58,834 nucleotides of DNA from CAYHKY01 sp964357355 (GCA_964357355.1 CAYHKY010000001.1:1-58834), one strand, 5' to 3'. Numbered from the stretch's first letter, positions 25,852-35,924 are shown. Numbers and translations are program-made. The notes: generated by a model not told the origin, from the sequence alone.

Positions 25852-26569
25852 AAAATTATTAGGCATTTACCGATGGCATCCGACTATTGCACTCAGGTAC
25901 CTGCCCATTATTGACGAACTCAGAAAAAATGGATTTCTAAATGTCGATGTATTAGAGGTGGGATCGGGGAGTATTGGGATTGTCCCTTACCTTCGTCATC
26001 AAGTAGTGGGTGTTGATATTGCATTTTTAGATCCTATTCATAGGAATTTGACTCCGATTTTAGGAGATGCAAAAAAACTTCCTTTTGCTGATGCCTCATT
26101 TGATGTAGTTGTATGTACTGATGTGCTAGAGCATATTTTACCTGTTGAGCGGAGTAAAGTATTGGAAGAATTGATCAGAGTAGGCAAGCATTTGGTGGCA
26201 ATTGGAGTGCCTTGTGGTCTCCTTGCAGCACAGCAGGATAAAAACTTATCCGAGTTATATCAAAGAATTCATGGTAAGGAATTTAACTTTTTTAGAGAGC
26301 ATGAAGCAATGGGGTTACCTGATGCAGAGAAAATTTACGCTGATATTGAAAATATTGGACACAAACTCAGAAAAAAAATCTCAGTAATAAGACAAGGTAC
26401 GTTGAATTTAAAACTTCGGGAATGGCTTATGCATGGATGGATTTCTGATAATTTTTTCACAAACATATTTTTTCGTAAGCTGCTACTTCTTGCCATGCCT
26501 ATTATGAAAAAAATGAATAATGAACCTACATACAGGCAAATTTACTTTGTAAGGATTTTTCATGATTAA
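25826..26569 (+). CDS. Class I SAM-dependent methyltransferase
   Basis: 247 residues. VLEVGSGSIGIVPYL near 39-53 is motif I, VVGVDIAFLD ends strand 2, KKLPFADASFDVVVCTDVLEHI spans the UbiE/COQ5-type motif II-III region. It overlaps the GT39 gene by 26 bases and the flippase by 8. Methyl transfer to a glycan end or to a lipid is plausible; terminal methylation stops chain growth in some O-antigens, but nothing here proves that role. Confidence 0.78.
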   Translation: MKKPWHIVEKLLGIYRWHPTIALRYLPIIDELRKNGFLNVDVLEVGSGSIGIVPYLRHQVVGVDIAFLDPIHRNLTPILGDAKKLPFADASFDVVVCTDVLEHILPVERSKVLEELIRVGKHLVAIGVPCGLLAAQQDKNLSELYQRIHGKEFNFFREHEAMGLPDAEKIYADIENIGHKLRKKISVIRQGTLNLKLREWLMHGWISDNFFTNIFFRKLLLLAMPIMKKMNNEPTYRQIYFVRIFHD

Positions 26570-27845
26570 TAAACTTTTGCTTAACGGAATGCATTTAGGG
26601 AAATCAACTACCGCGAAACATATTTATTGGGTTTTTTCGGGAAATGTTCTCTCAACTATTTTGACTTTTTTTACATTGGTGCTGCTTATTTCACCTCGTA
26701 TATCAAAAGAGGAATATGGTATTTTTTTGGCTCTGTTTACTCTTGCTACTCTCCTTACTGATTTGGGTGAAGCGGGGTTGGGGGGAGCTTTGGCTAAATA
26801 TATTCCTCCGCTTACCGTTTCCGGTAAAGAAAATGAAGCAAAAAAATATTTAGCGACTGCTTTCAAATTGAACATGGGTATAGCTTTGATAATCGGAGTT
26901 TTGATGTGTATTTTTGCTTCTTCTATCTCTGGGTTTTTGTTCGAAGGGACTAAGGTGTTTAATGTGCTAATTACTGCTTTTATGACTATTACAATGATTA
27001 CGATGACTTTTTCCACGTTTGCTCTCGCAGCATATAATAAATTCCCTGAAGTTACGGTGGTAAATGTTTTCTATAGCCTTGTACGATTGGGCATGTTAGT
27101 ACTAATGATTTTTGTAAACCAATTGACATTGCCGGTTATACTTGTAATTTATTTACTTTCAGCACTATTTGCTTGGGGATATACGTTTGTATATTTAGGG
27201 ATTGATTTCATAAAATTACCTCTAAACTGGAATTATGCGAAAGATTTAGGACGGTTTGCGAGATTTTTGGCCGTGCAAAAAATTTTCATTGCCATATCTA
27301 GTAGACTAGATTTACTCATGCTCATACCTCTTGCAGGTGCGATCGAAGCGGGAATTTATGGAATGGCTTCACGATTCGCTCTGGTATATCCACTGGTCAT
27401 TAGTAGTGTGGGACAGGTTTTCTCGCCTAAATTTGCAGAGTTCAAAGGTGGGAAAGAAGCCACTGTTTTTTTTAGAAAAGCAGGATTGGTTACATCCGCA
27501 CTTCTAATATCACTAGTCTTCTTTTATATTTTTGCAAGTTTTTTTATACGCACATTTGTTAAAGAATACATTGAGGCAATTCCTGTACTTAAAGGATTGT
27601 TGATAGCGATGGCTCCATTTATTGCGGCGACGCCGTTTGTGTCACTTCTTACATACACACTAAAAAAACCAAATATTGTTGCTTTTGCATCATTGGTACA
27701 ATTAATTGTAATATTTATCGCAAATTTACTCTTTATTCCAACTCTGAAACGTTTGGGTCCTGCAGCTGGTATAGGGGTTGGAAACGCTGTGGCTTTGTTA
27801 ATTATTGTAACTGGAAGTTGGTATTATATAGCACAAGAAAAATGA
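26562..27845 (+). CDS. Wzx-type polysaccharide flippase
   Basis: 427 residues with about twelve to fourteen membrane segments and no large soluble domain. RISKEEYGIFLALFTLATLL near residue 45 is the early loop typical of MATE/MOP-superfamily polysaccharide transporters, and SRLDLLMLIPLAGAIEAGIY near 245 is their central half-repeat. Such proteins flip lipid-linked oligosaccharides to the outer face. It is flanked by glycosyltransferases, as in Wzx/Wzy clusters, and overlaps the next GT4 gene by 4 bases. Confidence 0.85.
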   Translation: MINKLLLNGMHLGKSTTAKHIYWVFSGNVLSTILTFFTLVLLISPRISKEEYGIFLALFTLATLLTDLGEAGLGGALAKYIPPLTVSGKENEAKKYLATAFKLNMGIALIIGVLMCIFASSISGFLFEGTKVFNVLITAFMTITMITMTFSTFALAAYNKFPEVTVVNVFYSLVRLGMLVLMIFVNQLTLPVILVIYLLSALFAWGYTFVYLGIDFIKLPLNWNYAKDLGRFARFLAVQKIFIAISSRLDLLMLIPLAGAIEAGIYGMASRFALVYPLVISSVGQVFSPKFAEFKGGKEATVFFRKAGLVTSALLISLVFFYIFASFFIRTFVKEYIEAIPVLKGLLIAMAPFIAATPFVSLLTYTLKKPNIVAFASLVQLIVIFIANLLFIPTLKRLGPAAGIGVGNAVALLIIVTGSWYYIAQEK

Positions 27846-28948
27846 AAATAGGAATAGACATATCCCAAAGTGTTTATTTTGGTACAGGCGTAGCAAGTTA
27901 TACCAGGAATTTAATTAATGCAATTACCAAATTGACACACTCGCATAAATTTGTATTGTTTGGTTCTTCACTACGGCGACAGAAAGACTTAAAAAAATTC
28001 TTAGACACTTTGGGTGATAAGTCACTAATTGATTCTAGAATAATCATGTTGCCTCCCACATTACTTGACATAATCTGGAATAGATTACACATTATTGATG
28101 TTGAGACTTTTACAGGTAAAATAGATTTATTTCACACATCGGACTGGACAGAACCTCCATCAGATGCTTCAAAAGTGACCACGATACATGATTTGATCGT
28201 ATATAAATTCCCTGAACATCTTGATAAAGAAATCGTTAATACGCAGCTTTCAAAGTTGGCATGGGTAAAGAAAGAATCTGCCATGATAATTGCAGATTCA
28301 CAAAGTACTAAAAAAGACATCATGACATACTTAAATATACCGGAGTCAAAAATTAAAGTTGTGTACTTGGGTGTGGATCCTGTATTTAAACCTCAGCCGG
28401 TTTCGCGGATTGAGGAACTGCGCAAGAAGTACGAAATAGCTAATGAATATATATTGTCGGTAGGGACTCATGAACCTAGGAAAAATCTCAAACGAGTTGT
28501 AAGAGCATTTTTACAATTAAACCATAAAAACTTATCCCTTGTAATTGTTGGAAATAGAGGGTGGGGTAGTGATATAACTGCACAAAAAAATATCAAGTTA
28601 CTTACCGGAATATCCGAAGTCGAACTTGCCACACTATATTCAGGAGCAAAATGTTTTGTATACCCGTCCCTTTATGAAGGGTTCGGATTACCAGTGCTTG
28701 AAGCAATGGCATGTGCAACACAAGTTGTGACTTCTAATAAAGGCAGTCTTGCAGAAATTGTAGGGCCAAATGCAATCGTCGTCGATCCTTTTTCAGAGAT
28801 AGCTATTTTCGAGGGAATAAAAAATGCGATTTCGTTAAGAGGCAATGACAGAAAAGAAATGCTAGAAAGAGCCCGAAGATATGTCTCAAAATTTACTTGG
28901 GAAAAAACCGCATCCGAAACGGTGAAAATTTATGAGTCGATATTATGA
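27842..28948 (+). CDS. GT4 glycosyltransferase
   Basis: 368 residues from the ATG at 27842 that overlaps the flippase stop (ATGA). MKIGIDISQSVYFGTGVASY opens the GT-B fold with the donor loop; GTHEPRKNLKRVVRAF lies near residue 210 and YPSLYEGFGLPVLEAMA near 280 holds the E-x7-E motif. It closely resembles the next gene in order and motifs, suggesting a tandem duplication. The mannosyltransferase-type GT4 subfamily is likely, the sugar unproven. Confidence 0.85.
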   Translation: MKIGIDISQSVYFGTGVASYTRNLINAITKLTHSHKFVLFGSSLRRQKDLKKFLDTLGDKSLIDSRIIMLPPTLLDIIWNRLHIIDVETFTGKIDLFHTSDWTEPPSDASKVTTIHDLIVYKFPEHLDKEIVNTQLSKLAWVKKESAMIIADSQSTKKDIMTYLNIPESKIKVVYLGVDPVFKPQPVSRIEELRKKYEIANEYILSVGTHEPRKNLKRVVRAFLQLNHKNLSLVIVGNRGWGSDITAQKNIKLLTGISEVELATLYSGAKCFVYPSLYEGFGLPVLEAMACATQVVTSNKGSLAEIVGPNAIVVDPFSEIAIFEGIKNAISLRGNDRKEMLERARRYVSKFTWEKTASETVKIYESIL

Positions 28949-30060
28949 AAATTGGTATTGATGCGTATGAAGCTAATGTGCCAATGCGGGTTGGTAGTGG
29001 TAAGTATGCTTTTCACTTGCTATCCGAATTGTATAGATTGGACAATCATAATCAATATACCCTATTTCTACCTGAGGCGCCGCTCAATGATCTTCCACCA
29101 GCACGATCGGGATGGACTTATGTGGTGAGTTCGGCCGGAGGGTTGTGGACAATAAGAAAGCTTCCGGCTTTGATAAACAAACATAAACTTGACCTTTTTT
29201 TCTCTCCTACACATTATTTACCCTGGTTTGTGTCACTCCCCAAAATTATGTCCATTATGGACGTTTCTTATTTACATTACCCGAAAATGTTTCGTATAAA
29301 GGATTTATTTCAACTAAAATATATGGGAAAATATTCAATTTCCAGAGCGACAAAAATTCTTACTATTTCAGAATATAGTAAACGTGAAATTGTGAAACAT
29401 TATGGGTTTCCTCAGAAGAATATAGAAGTTACATATCCAGGTATTGGTGTAAATCAAAATAGTCAAACTGAGATTAAAGATAATGTAGTACATAAAATAT
29501 TGAAATCAATGGGAATCACCGATCCATATATATTGTTTGTGGGAACTATTCAACCAAGAAAAAATATAGTTCGATTAATCGAAGCATTTGACAAACTTGA
29601 AGAAGAAAGGCTTCTTGTCATCGTAGGGAAAAAAGGTTGGCTTTATGAACCGATTATTGAATCCATGCGGAAAGCGAAGAAAAAAGATAAGATATTGTTC
29701 CTTGATTATGTCAAAGATGATGACCTGGAGATTTTATATAGAAATGCGTCATGTTTCGTATTACCCTCTCTCTATGAAGGCTTTGGGATTCCTGTGGTTG
29801 AAGCAATGAGTTATGGGTGTCCGGTGGTGATATCAAACGTGACAAGTTTACCGGAAATTGGGGGTTCTGCTGCGATATATATTAATCCCACGGATAGCGT
29901 TGATCTTGCACGCGGGATTAGTGAAGCGTTACAATTGAAAGGTATTGAGAGGAATAAACTTCTTAAACTGGGAATTGAACAAGCGGCAAAATTTTCTTGG
30001 GAAAATTGCGCTACAAAGACAATGAAAGTTTTTGATAGTTTGAAAACTAATATAATATGA
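28945..30060 (+). CDS. GT4 glycosyltransferase
   Basis: 371 residues. MKIGIDAYEANVPMRVGSGK starts the N-terminal domain; GTIQPRKNIVRLIEAFDKL near 196-214 and LPSLYEGFGIPVVEAMS near 273-289 are the sugar-nucleotide and E-x7-E regions. It has overlapping ATGA junctions with both neighbours, so the flippase, the two GT4 genes and the next acyltransferase should be translated as a coupled set. Confidence 0.85.
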   Translation: MKIGIDAYEANVPMRVGSGKYAFHLLSELYRLDNHNQYTLFLPEAPLNDLPPARSGWTYVVSSAGGLWTIRKLPALINKHKLDLFFSPTHYLPWFVSLPKIMSIMDVSYLHYPKMFRIKDLFQLKYMGKYSISRATKILTISEYSKREIVKHYGFPQKNIEVTYPGIGVNQNSQTEIKDNVVHKILKSMGITDPYILFVGTIQPRKNIVRLIEAFDKLEEERLLVIVGKKGWLYEPIIESMRKAKKKDKILFLDYVKDDDLEILYRNASCFVLPSLYEGFGIPVVEAMSYGCPVVISNVTSLPEIGGSAAIYINPTDSVDLARGISEALQLKGIERNKLLKLGIEQAAKFSWENCATKTMKVFDSLKTNII

Positions 30061-30650
30061 AGGATCGGATGGGACGGGAATTGACGACTAATCAAGTATT
30101 ACAAAAAGCTCAAAGCAGAATTTTGTGGATTCTTTTGGATTTCGAGCTAATGCTGCTTCGTTGGGTGGGACATATTCCAAATCATACATTGCGTACCTTT
30201 TTATATCTAATCGCTGGAGTTAAATTGGGTAAAGGTTCCACATTTCATATGTGGGCTGTATTTAATCAACCAGAAAATATTTTTGTAGGTGAAGGAACGA
30301 TCATTGGTGACCACGCATTTATAGACGGAAGAGAAAAAGTGATTATAGGAAATCATGTTGATATTGCCTCTTCTATCATGATATACAACGGAAAACATGA
30401 TTATGAAAGTGAAGATTTTCATCCGGTATTTGCGCCAGTTGTGATTGAGGATTATGTGTTTATTGGTCCACGTGTTATTGTTCAGCCTGGTGTAACTATT
30501 GGCAAAGGTGCGATTGTTGCCGCAGGCGCAGTTGTTACTAAAAATGTTCCGCCTTTTGCCATAGTTGGGGGAGTTCCAGCACAAATAATCGGAGAACGAA
30601 AACAAAAAAACCTCAAGTACCGCCTCGGTTGGGCTCGTTGGTTTCAATAA
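30057..30650 (+). CDS. Hexapeptide-repeat O-acyltransferase
   Basis: 197 residues. After an N-terminal helix pair come beta-helix turns from about residue 70 (GEGTIIGDHAFID, KVIIGNHVDIAS). MIYNGKHDYES holds the likely catalytic His in the looped-out segment, and VTIGKGAIVAAGAVVTKNV then AIVGGVPAQIIGER close the helix. The layout is that of maltose/galactoside acetyltransferase-like enzymes that acetylate sugar hydroxyls from acetyl-CoA. It ends the transcription unit before a promoter-like gap. Confidence 0.82.
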   Translation: MKDRMGRELTTNQVLQKAQSRILWILLDFELMLLRWVGHIPNHTLRTFLYLIAGVKLGKGSTFHMWAVFNQPENIFVGEGTIIGDHAFIDGREKVIIGNHVDIASSIMIYNGKHDYESEDFHPVFAPVVIEDYVFIGPRVIVQPGVTIGKGAIVAAGAVVTKNVPPFAIVGGVPAQIIGERKQKNLKYRLGWARWFQ

Positions 30651-30701
30651 GGACATTTCCGCTAAAAAAGCCTTAAATAACGAATTTACACACATTAATG
30701 C

Positions 30702-30707
30702 TATAAT
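30702..30707 (+). promoter_or_regulatory. -10 box (TATAAT) before the ligase/GT-C fusion gene
   Basis: A consensus TATAAT ends 13 bases before the ATG at 30721, in a 70-base intergenic gap. TTTACA at 30685-30690 is too close to be its -35 box. The leader would be about 6 bases, too short for a ribosome binding site, and none is seen. Confidence 0.5.
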
Positions 30708-30720
30708 TTAATAGTTCTTT

Positions 30721-33700
30721 ATGCGTAAACTACTTGCCTGGTTGGATGAACATTTGCTTTTTTCGGTAACCGGGTTTTTACTGGCTTTTATCCCGTTATT
30801 TCCCAAGCTTCCGCTGTTTGACATCTTACCTGGTTACATCGTACGGGTAAGACTCGAAGACTTTTTCATTGCGGCTGCTCTACTTCTTTGGTTAGTTCAG
30901 TTATGGCGAAAGAAGGTTTCATTTGGTCCAAATCCCTTGGCAAAACCAATTTTGGCATATTTGACTGTTGGAATTCTGTCAATGTTGTCAGCTGTTTTTA
31001 TTTCGCAAACAGTGCCGATGGAAAGTTTGCATATCGGTAAGATGCTGCTGCATTTCTTGAGACGAGTTGAATACTTCTCCCTCTTTTTTGTCTTCTTTTC
31101 GGCGGTTAAAAATATGCAGCAAGTGAAAATTTATTTGACGATTCTAGTCACCACAATTGTTGGTGTAACGCTTTATGGGTACGGTCAAAAATACTTGTAC
31201 TGGCCGGCATTTTCCACCATGAATCGGGAATTTTCCAAGGGTTGGGCACTTTATTTGACACAACACGCTCGGGTACTCTCGACATTTGGCGGACACTATG
31301 ATTTAGCAGCATTTACCATGGGGATGTTAATTGTTCTTTGGGCACTCTTTTTCAGCGTTCAAAAAAGATGGCTCAAAACACTAATTTTTATTATATTAGG
31401 TGGCGCTTTTTGGTTATTAATTTTAACTGCATCTAGAACTTCATTTCTTGCCTACATCGGAGGTGTCTCAGTGCTGTTTGCTTTATGGGCTTTTCGAGAG
31501 GGTATTGCCTGGTCGGCAACCCGCTGGCTAGGAGTAGTCGTTATCAGCATTGTCGTTATGCTTACTTTTGGGGATCTGTCTGACAGGTTTTTAAAAATCC
31601 TCAAACTTGAACAAAGAGTTTCCGGCATTCGGGCGTTGGTCTTAAGACCGTTTGGTAAACCGCCAAGCGGAGGTGACCTCACATTTTTGGAAAACAACGA
31701 GAATAATATAGAAGCGGTGACGTCCAAAAGTGATTTTCCACCTCTTCCCATAAAGCCGACAGATGTTACTTATGAAGGACCAGATGGGTTTATATCAACT
31801 ACTTCAGCCTCAGGTACAGCAATTATCAAAGAAGTTCCCAGAACTTATTCGCAGGCTGCGTTGGTATATGATCTCTCTACCGGTATTCGGCTTGATGCTC
31901 TTTGGCCGCGAGCAATCAAAGGGTTTTTGCGAAATCCACTGCTTGGCAGTGGTTACTCAACGTTAACGAAGACTCAACAGACTGAATTTACTGAAGCTGA
32001 GTCAACAGACAATGATTTTCTGCGGACATTGGGAGAAACAGGTATCTTGGGTTTTTTGACGTTTGGTTGGATATTGGGTTCTATTCTGGTGGTGATTTGG
32101 AAGTCATTTACACGAATAAAGGACAAAGTATTTGTAGGGTTACTGATGAGTTTAGGTTCAATAGTGATTGCACTGCTTATAAATGCCGTATATATAGATA
32201 TATTTGAAGCATCAAAAGTTGCATTGTCTTTTTGGGCATTAGTTGGTGTTGTTTTGGGAGGAGTAAAAGTGGCAAAATTTGAAGAGATTAGGCCGGTAAT
32301 AATTCCAGATATAAAAGAAACTGCGGAATGGCTCGGACAAAAAGTTCAAAGAATCCTCACAAGTTCACAAACTTACGTCATTCTTTTACTCTTATTTTCC
32401 TTCGTCCTACGATACTACAAAATTCATGTTCCTCTTGCGGACTGGCATAGCTGGCGGCAAGCAGATACGTCGGCAGTGACTCGTAACTACGTCAGGTATG
32501 GTATTGATCCGTTATATCCGCGATTTGACGATTTGTCTTCGGTTGCCTCAGGTAAACCTAATCCAAATGGATATAGATTTGTAGAATTTCCCGTGTACAA
32601 TATTGCATCTGTTATTGTTGATAAACTTTTTCCCGGTTACTCAGTTGAATATTCAGGAAGACTGACTTCAATTTTTATGTCCCTGGGGACACTGATTTTT
32701 ATCTACCTTATAGTCAAAAAATACCTGGGTGTTCGAATTGCTTGGTTGGCAGGGTTCTTTTTTGCAGTGATTCCCTACAATATTTATTGGTCCAGGGTGA
32801 TATTGCCAGAACCGACTCTGGTATTTTTAACTACCGGAATGATTTTCTTTTTTGATAAATGGGTAGAATCTGAAAAGATTAAATATTGGATTCCGGCACT
32901 TCTATTTGGCGTACTAGCATTGTTGGTCAAATTTACGGCAGTTTTTTTTGCAATTCCAATGGCTTATCTTATCTTCAAAAAATGGGGACGAAAAGCTTTT
33001 TTTAATCCTTGGATATATGCCTATGCACTAATTACCGTTATCCCATTTTTTCTTTGGCGTCTGCATATTTCACAGTATCCTGAAGGCATCCCTGCGTATT
33101 TGTGGTTATTCAACGGAAACAATATCAGGTTTAAAGGCGCCTGGTTTTGGTGGTTATTTGCCGAGCGTATTTCCAAAATGATATTGGGAGGTTGGGGTGT
33201 GGGATTGTTTATTTTGGGAATTATCAGGAATATGGAGCTGGGAAAAAATAAATCAAGTTGGATATTCCATTTTTGGCTTTTAGGGATGCTTCTTTATTTA
33301 ATTGTGTTTGCAACCGGTAATGTACAACATGACTACTATCAGATCATATTAATCCCAATAATATGTATTTTTATAGCCCGGGGTGCAGATTTGCTTATAA
33401 GCGGCATAAGAGAATCGATTCATCCATGGTTGGGACGTATCATGTTTGGAGTACTGGTTTTCTTTATGCTTTCATTTGGATGGTATCAAGCGCGTGACCT
33501 ATATAATATAAATCACCCCGAAATTGTTGAAGTGGGGAGAGAATTTGATCGACTCGTTCCCAATGCACAAGTTAAAGTTATTGCTCCCTACAATGGAGAT
33601 ACAGCATTTCTTTATCAAACCGGTAAACGAGGTTGGCCGATCATCGAAGAATCTGTGGATGCATTGATCGAAAAAGGCGCTCAATTTTATATCAGCACCA

Positions 33701-33846
33701 ATTTTGATGAAGTAACTAGGCAGTTGATAAATGTTGCGCAAAACGTAATTGCTGGAACTGACTCTCTACACCCGTATAAAATAATCAAACAAACGGATAA
33801 TTATGTCATTATTCAATTAGTGCCGGACAAATTATTACCTCAATAA
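30721..33846 (+). CDS. O-antigen ligase/polymerase-like and PMT-like GT-C fusion
   Basis: 1041 residues, about twice the length of either family. Residues 1-~510 form a Wzy_C/WaaL-like half with about ten membrane segments and a large external loop; NPLLGSGYSTLT near 405 and STDNDFLRTLGETGILGF near 426-443 are the ligase signature. After a short cytoplasmic linker, residues ~545-1041 form a GT39-like half with DWHSWRQADTSAV near 571 and SRVILPEPTLVFL near 695. Ligases transfer lipid-linked glycan chains; GT-C enzymes transfer single sugars. The reading frame is continuous. A joined polymerisation/ligation and glycosylation role is inferred. Confidence 0.75.
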   Translation: MRKLLAWLDEHLLFSVTGFLLAFIPLFPKLPLFDILPGYIVRVRLEDFFIAAALLLWLVQLWRKKVSFGPNPLAKPILAYLTVGILSMLSAVFISQTVPMESLHIGKMLLHFLRRVEYFSLFFVFFSAVKNMQQVKIYLTILVTTIVGVTLYGYGQKYLYWPAFSTMNREFSKGWALYLTQHARVLSTFGGHYDLAAFTMGMLIVLWALFFSVQKRWLKTLIFIILGGAFWLLILTASRTSFLAYIGGVSVLFALWAFREGIAWSATRWLGVVVISIVVMLTFGDLSDRFLKILKLEQRVSGIRALVLRPFGKPPSGGDLTFLENNENNIEAVTSKSDFPPLPIKPTDVTYEGPDGFISTTSASGTAIIKEVPRTYSQAALVYDLSTGIRLDALWPRAIKGFLRNPLLGSGYSTLTKTQQTEFTEAESTDNDFLRTLGETGILGFLTFGWILGSILVVIWKSFTRIKDKVFVGLLMSLGSIVIALLINAVYIDIFEASKVALSFWALVGVVLGGVKVAKFEEIRPVIIPDIKETAEWLGQKVQRILTSSQTYVILLLLFSFVLRYYKIHVPLADWHSWRQADTSAVTRNYVRYGIDPLYPRFDDLSSVASGKPNPNGYRFVEFPVYNIASVIVDKLFPGYSVEYSGRLTSIFMSLGTLIFIYLIVKKYLGVRIAWLAGFFFAVIPYNIYWSRVILPEPTLVFLTTGMIFFFDKWVESEKIKYWIPALLFGVLALLVKFTAVFFAIPMAYLIFKKWGRKAFFNPWIYAYALITVIPFFLWRLHISQYPEGIPAYLWLFNGNNIRFKGAWFWWLFAERISKMILGGWGVGLFILGIIRNMELGKNKSSWIFHFWLLGMLLYLIVFATGNVQHDYYQIILIPIICIFIARGADLLISGIRESIHPWLGRIMFGVLVFFMLSFGWYQARDLYNINHPEIVEVGREFDRLVPNAQVKVIAPYNGDTAFLYQTGKRGWPIIEESVDALIEKGAQFYISTNFDEVTRQLINVAQNVIAGTDSLHPYKIIKQTDNYVIIQLVPDKLLPQ

Positions 33847-33853
33847 AATCTCA

Positions 33854-35047
33854 ATGAAAATACTCATGCTAACCCCTTACTTACCTTACCCGCTTTTGTC
33901 CGGTGGGCAGATTCGTTCTTATAATTTACTTAAGAACTTGGCAAAAAAACACCAAATTACTTTGGTTGCCCTGATTAAACATAATTCGGAAAAGCGCTAC
34001 ATCAAAAACATAGAGCCTTTTTGCCATAAAGTAATTGTGGCCAGGCGACCGGAAAAACCCTGGACCATAACAAATATTTTAAAAACAGCTTTTGGAAAAT
34101 ATCCTTTTTTGGTGGTCCGGAATTATTCTCCGGAAGCAAAAATGGCAGTAATAGATGAACTGGCGAAAGATAAATTTGACCTGATTCACGCCGAAACTTT
34201 TTATGTAATGCCACATATTCCCAACACGCATATTCCAATATTATTAGTTGAACAAACGATTGAATATCTTGTTTACCAACACTTTGCTGATACACTCAAG
34301 TTGCCATTACTTAGACCCATTCTCCGAATTGACGTATCAAAAATTCGATACTGGGAAGAATATTATTGGGAAAAGGCAACTAGAGTCGTAGCTATGTCTC
34401 AAGCGGATCGTGAAGTGATGCAGTCGAAAACTGCAGATCTGCATGTATCTATAGTACCAAATGGAGTTGACAGCGACTTCTTTATTTTCAAAAAAAAACA
34501 ATTAAGACATGATTCTAAAATTTTATTTGTGGGAAATTTCAAATGGTTACAAAACCGAGAAGCAGTTGCGGAATTGGTGCATAAAATCTGGCCATTAGTA
34601 TCCAATAAACTCCGCTTTACGAAGCTTTGGATTGTAGGTAAGTTTCCGACTCAAGAAATTCTTTTATTCAAAGGTAAACGGATCGAAGTTTCAGAAGACG
34701 TAGAGGACATAAGGCGAGCATATGAAGAATCAGCAATACTCCTCGCCCCGATTTATGGTCCTGGCGGTACAAGGTATAAAATATTAGAAGCCATGGCTTC
34801 AGGAGTACCGGTGGTGACAACACCACAAGGCATTGAAGGATTGGGTTTGGAAGACGGGAAAGAGGCACTGGTTAGAAATGACGCTTCGGGATTGGCAGAT
34901 GCAACTATTGAAGTATTAACCAGTGCCAATTTATACCAAAAACTCGCAACCCAAGCCAATTCTTTGGTGCGGGAGATCTATAATTGGACTAGTATCGCAA
35001 ATTCTCTGGATAGCATTTATGAAGAGGTAGCACATGAAAAACATTGA
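33854..35047 (+). CDS. GT4 glycosyltransferase
   Basis: 397 residues. MKILMLTPYLPYPLLSGGQI is the N-terminal loop of GT4 proteins of the exopolysaccharide (EpsH/PEP-CTERM-associated) type; ILFVGNFKWLQNREA near 222 and LLAPIYGPGGTRYKILEAMA near 295-314 form the nucleotide-sugar pocket, with Pro-Gly-Gly-Thr replacing the usual EGFG. It overlaps the next GT2 gene by 14 bases. Confidence 0.82.
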   Translation: MKILMLTPYLPYPLLSGGQIRSYNLLKNLAKKHQITLVALIKHNSEKRYIKNIEPFCHKVIVARRPEKPWTITNILKTAFGKYPFLVVRNYSPEAKMAVIDELAKDKFDLIHAETFYVMPHIPNTHIPILLVEQTIEYLVYQHFADTLKLPLLRPILRIDVSKIRYWEEYYWEKATRVVAMSQADREVMQSKTADLHVSIVPNGVDSDFFIFKKKQLRHDSKILFVGNFKWLQNREAVAELVHKIWPLVSNKLRFTKLWIVGKFPTQEILLFKGKRIEVSEDVEDIRRAYEESAILLAPIYGPGGTRYKILEAMASGVPVVTTPQGIEGLGLEDGKEALVRNDASGLADATIEVLTSANLYQKLATQANSLVREIYNWTSIANSLDSIYEEVAHEKH

Positions 35048-35924
35048 GCTTTCGATCATTATTGTTTCATTTAATACTTGTAAACTATTAGAAAGCTGTT
35101 TGCAGTCTATTTATTTTAATGAAAACATTGAATCTGAGAAACAATTGGTTTATGAGGTAATTGTGACTGATAATTATTCCGTAGATGGTTCAATTGAAAT
35201 GGTCGAAAAAAAATATCCCCAAGTCAGGCTGATAAAAAACAATTCAAATGTAGGGTTTGGAAAAGCAAATAATCAGGGCATAAAAATTGCAAAAGGAAAT
35301 ACAATATTGTTCCTGAATTCTGACATTCTTGTGCAGAAGAATGCAATCATCAGGCTGTATAAATATTTTACACAGCTTCCCAGTAAATCAATCGTCGGTG
35401 GAAGACTATTTAATTTAGATGGTAGTCCACAGCCGTCATGCGGACCCGCCTATACGCTCATTAATATTTTTGTAGCACTATTTTTGAAAGGGGATTACTT
35501 ACATCTTACCCGTTATTCACCCCAATCTGAAAAAGAAGTTGACTGGGTTATGGGAGCCTGTATCATGGCGGAAAAAAAGGCCTTTAAGGAAATTGGCGGT
35601 TTTGACGAGGGAATTTTCATGTATATGGAAGAAATAGACTGGCAGTTTCGTGCAAAACAATTAGATTATCGTATATTTTTCTACCCCAATGCACAATTTA
35701 CCCATGTTGGAGCAGCAAGTAGTCAAGGTAGAGCAACTCCAATACTCAATGTGTTCAAGGGGTTCAAATATTTTTATAAAAAACACTTTCCGGGTTGGAA
35801 AGAATATTGTTTGAGAGTATTTTTATTACTCAAGTCCTTAATGGCAATAGCCTTGTTTACTATAATGAACAAAAAAAATGATCATAAATTATATAAAGAT
35901 GCATTAAAAATTGCCATTTCCTAA
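35034..35924 (+). CDS. GT2 glycosyltransferase, rhamnosyltransferase-like
   Basis: 296 residues. LSIIIVSFNTCKLLESCL opens the fold, VIVTDNYSVDGSIEM follows, SNVGFGKANNQGIKIAKG and LFLNSDILVQ form the donor site, and WVMGACIMAEKKAFKEIGGF then FMYMEEIDWQF the acceptor and catalytic part. NVGFGKANN and the GA/GGFDE blocks are those of WbbL-like rhamnosyltransferases. It has the same order of motifs as the next gene. Confidence 0.84.
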   Translation: MKNIELSIIIVSFNTCKLLESCLQSIYFNENIESEKQLVYEVIVTDNYSVDGSIEMVEKKYPQVRLIKNNSNVGFGKANNQGIKIAKGNTILFLNSDILVQKNAIIRLYKYFTQLPSKSIVGGRLFNLDGSPQPSCGPAYTLINIFVALFLKGDYLHLTRYSPQSEKEVDWVMGACIMAEKKAFKEIGGFDEGIFMYMEEIDWQFRAKQLDYRIFFYPNAQFTHVGAASSQGRATPILNVFKGFKYFYKKHFPGWKEYCLRVFLLLKSLMAIALFTIMNKKNDHKLYKDALKIAIS

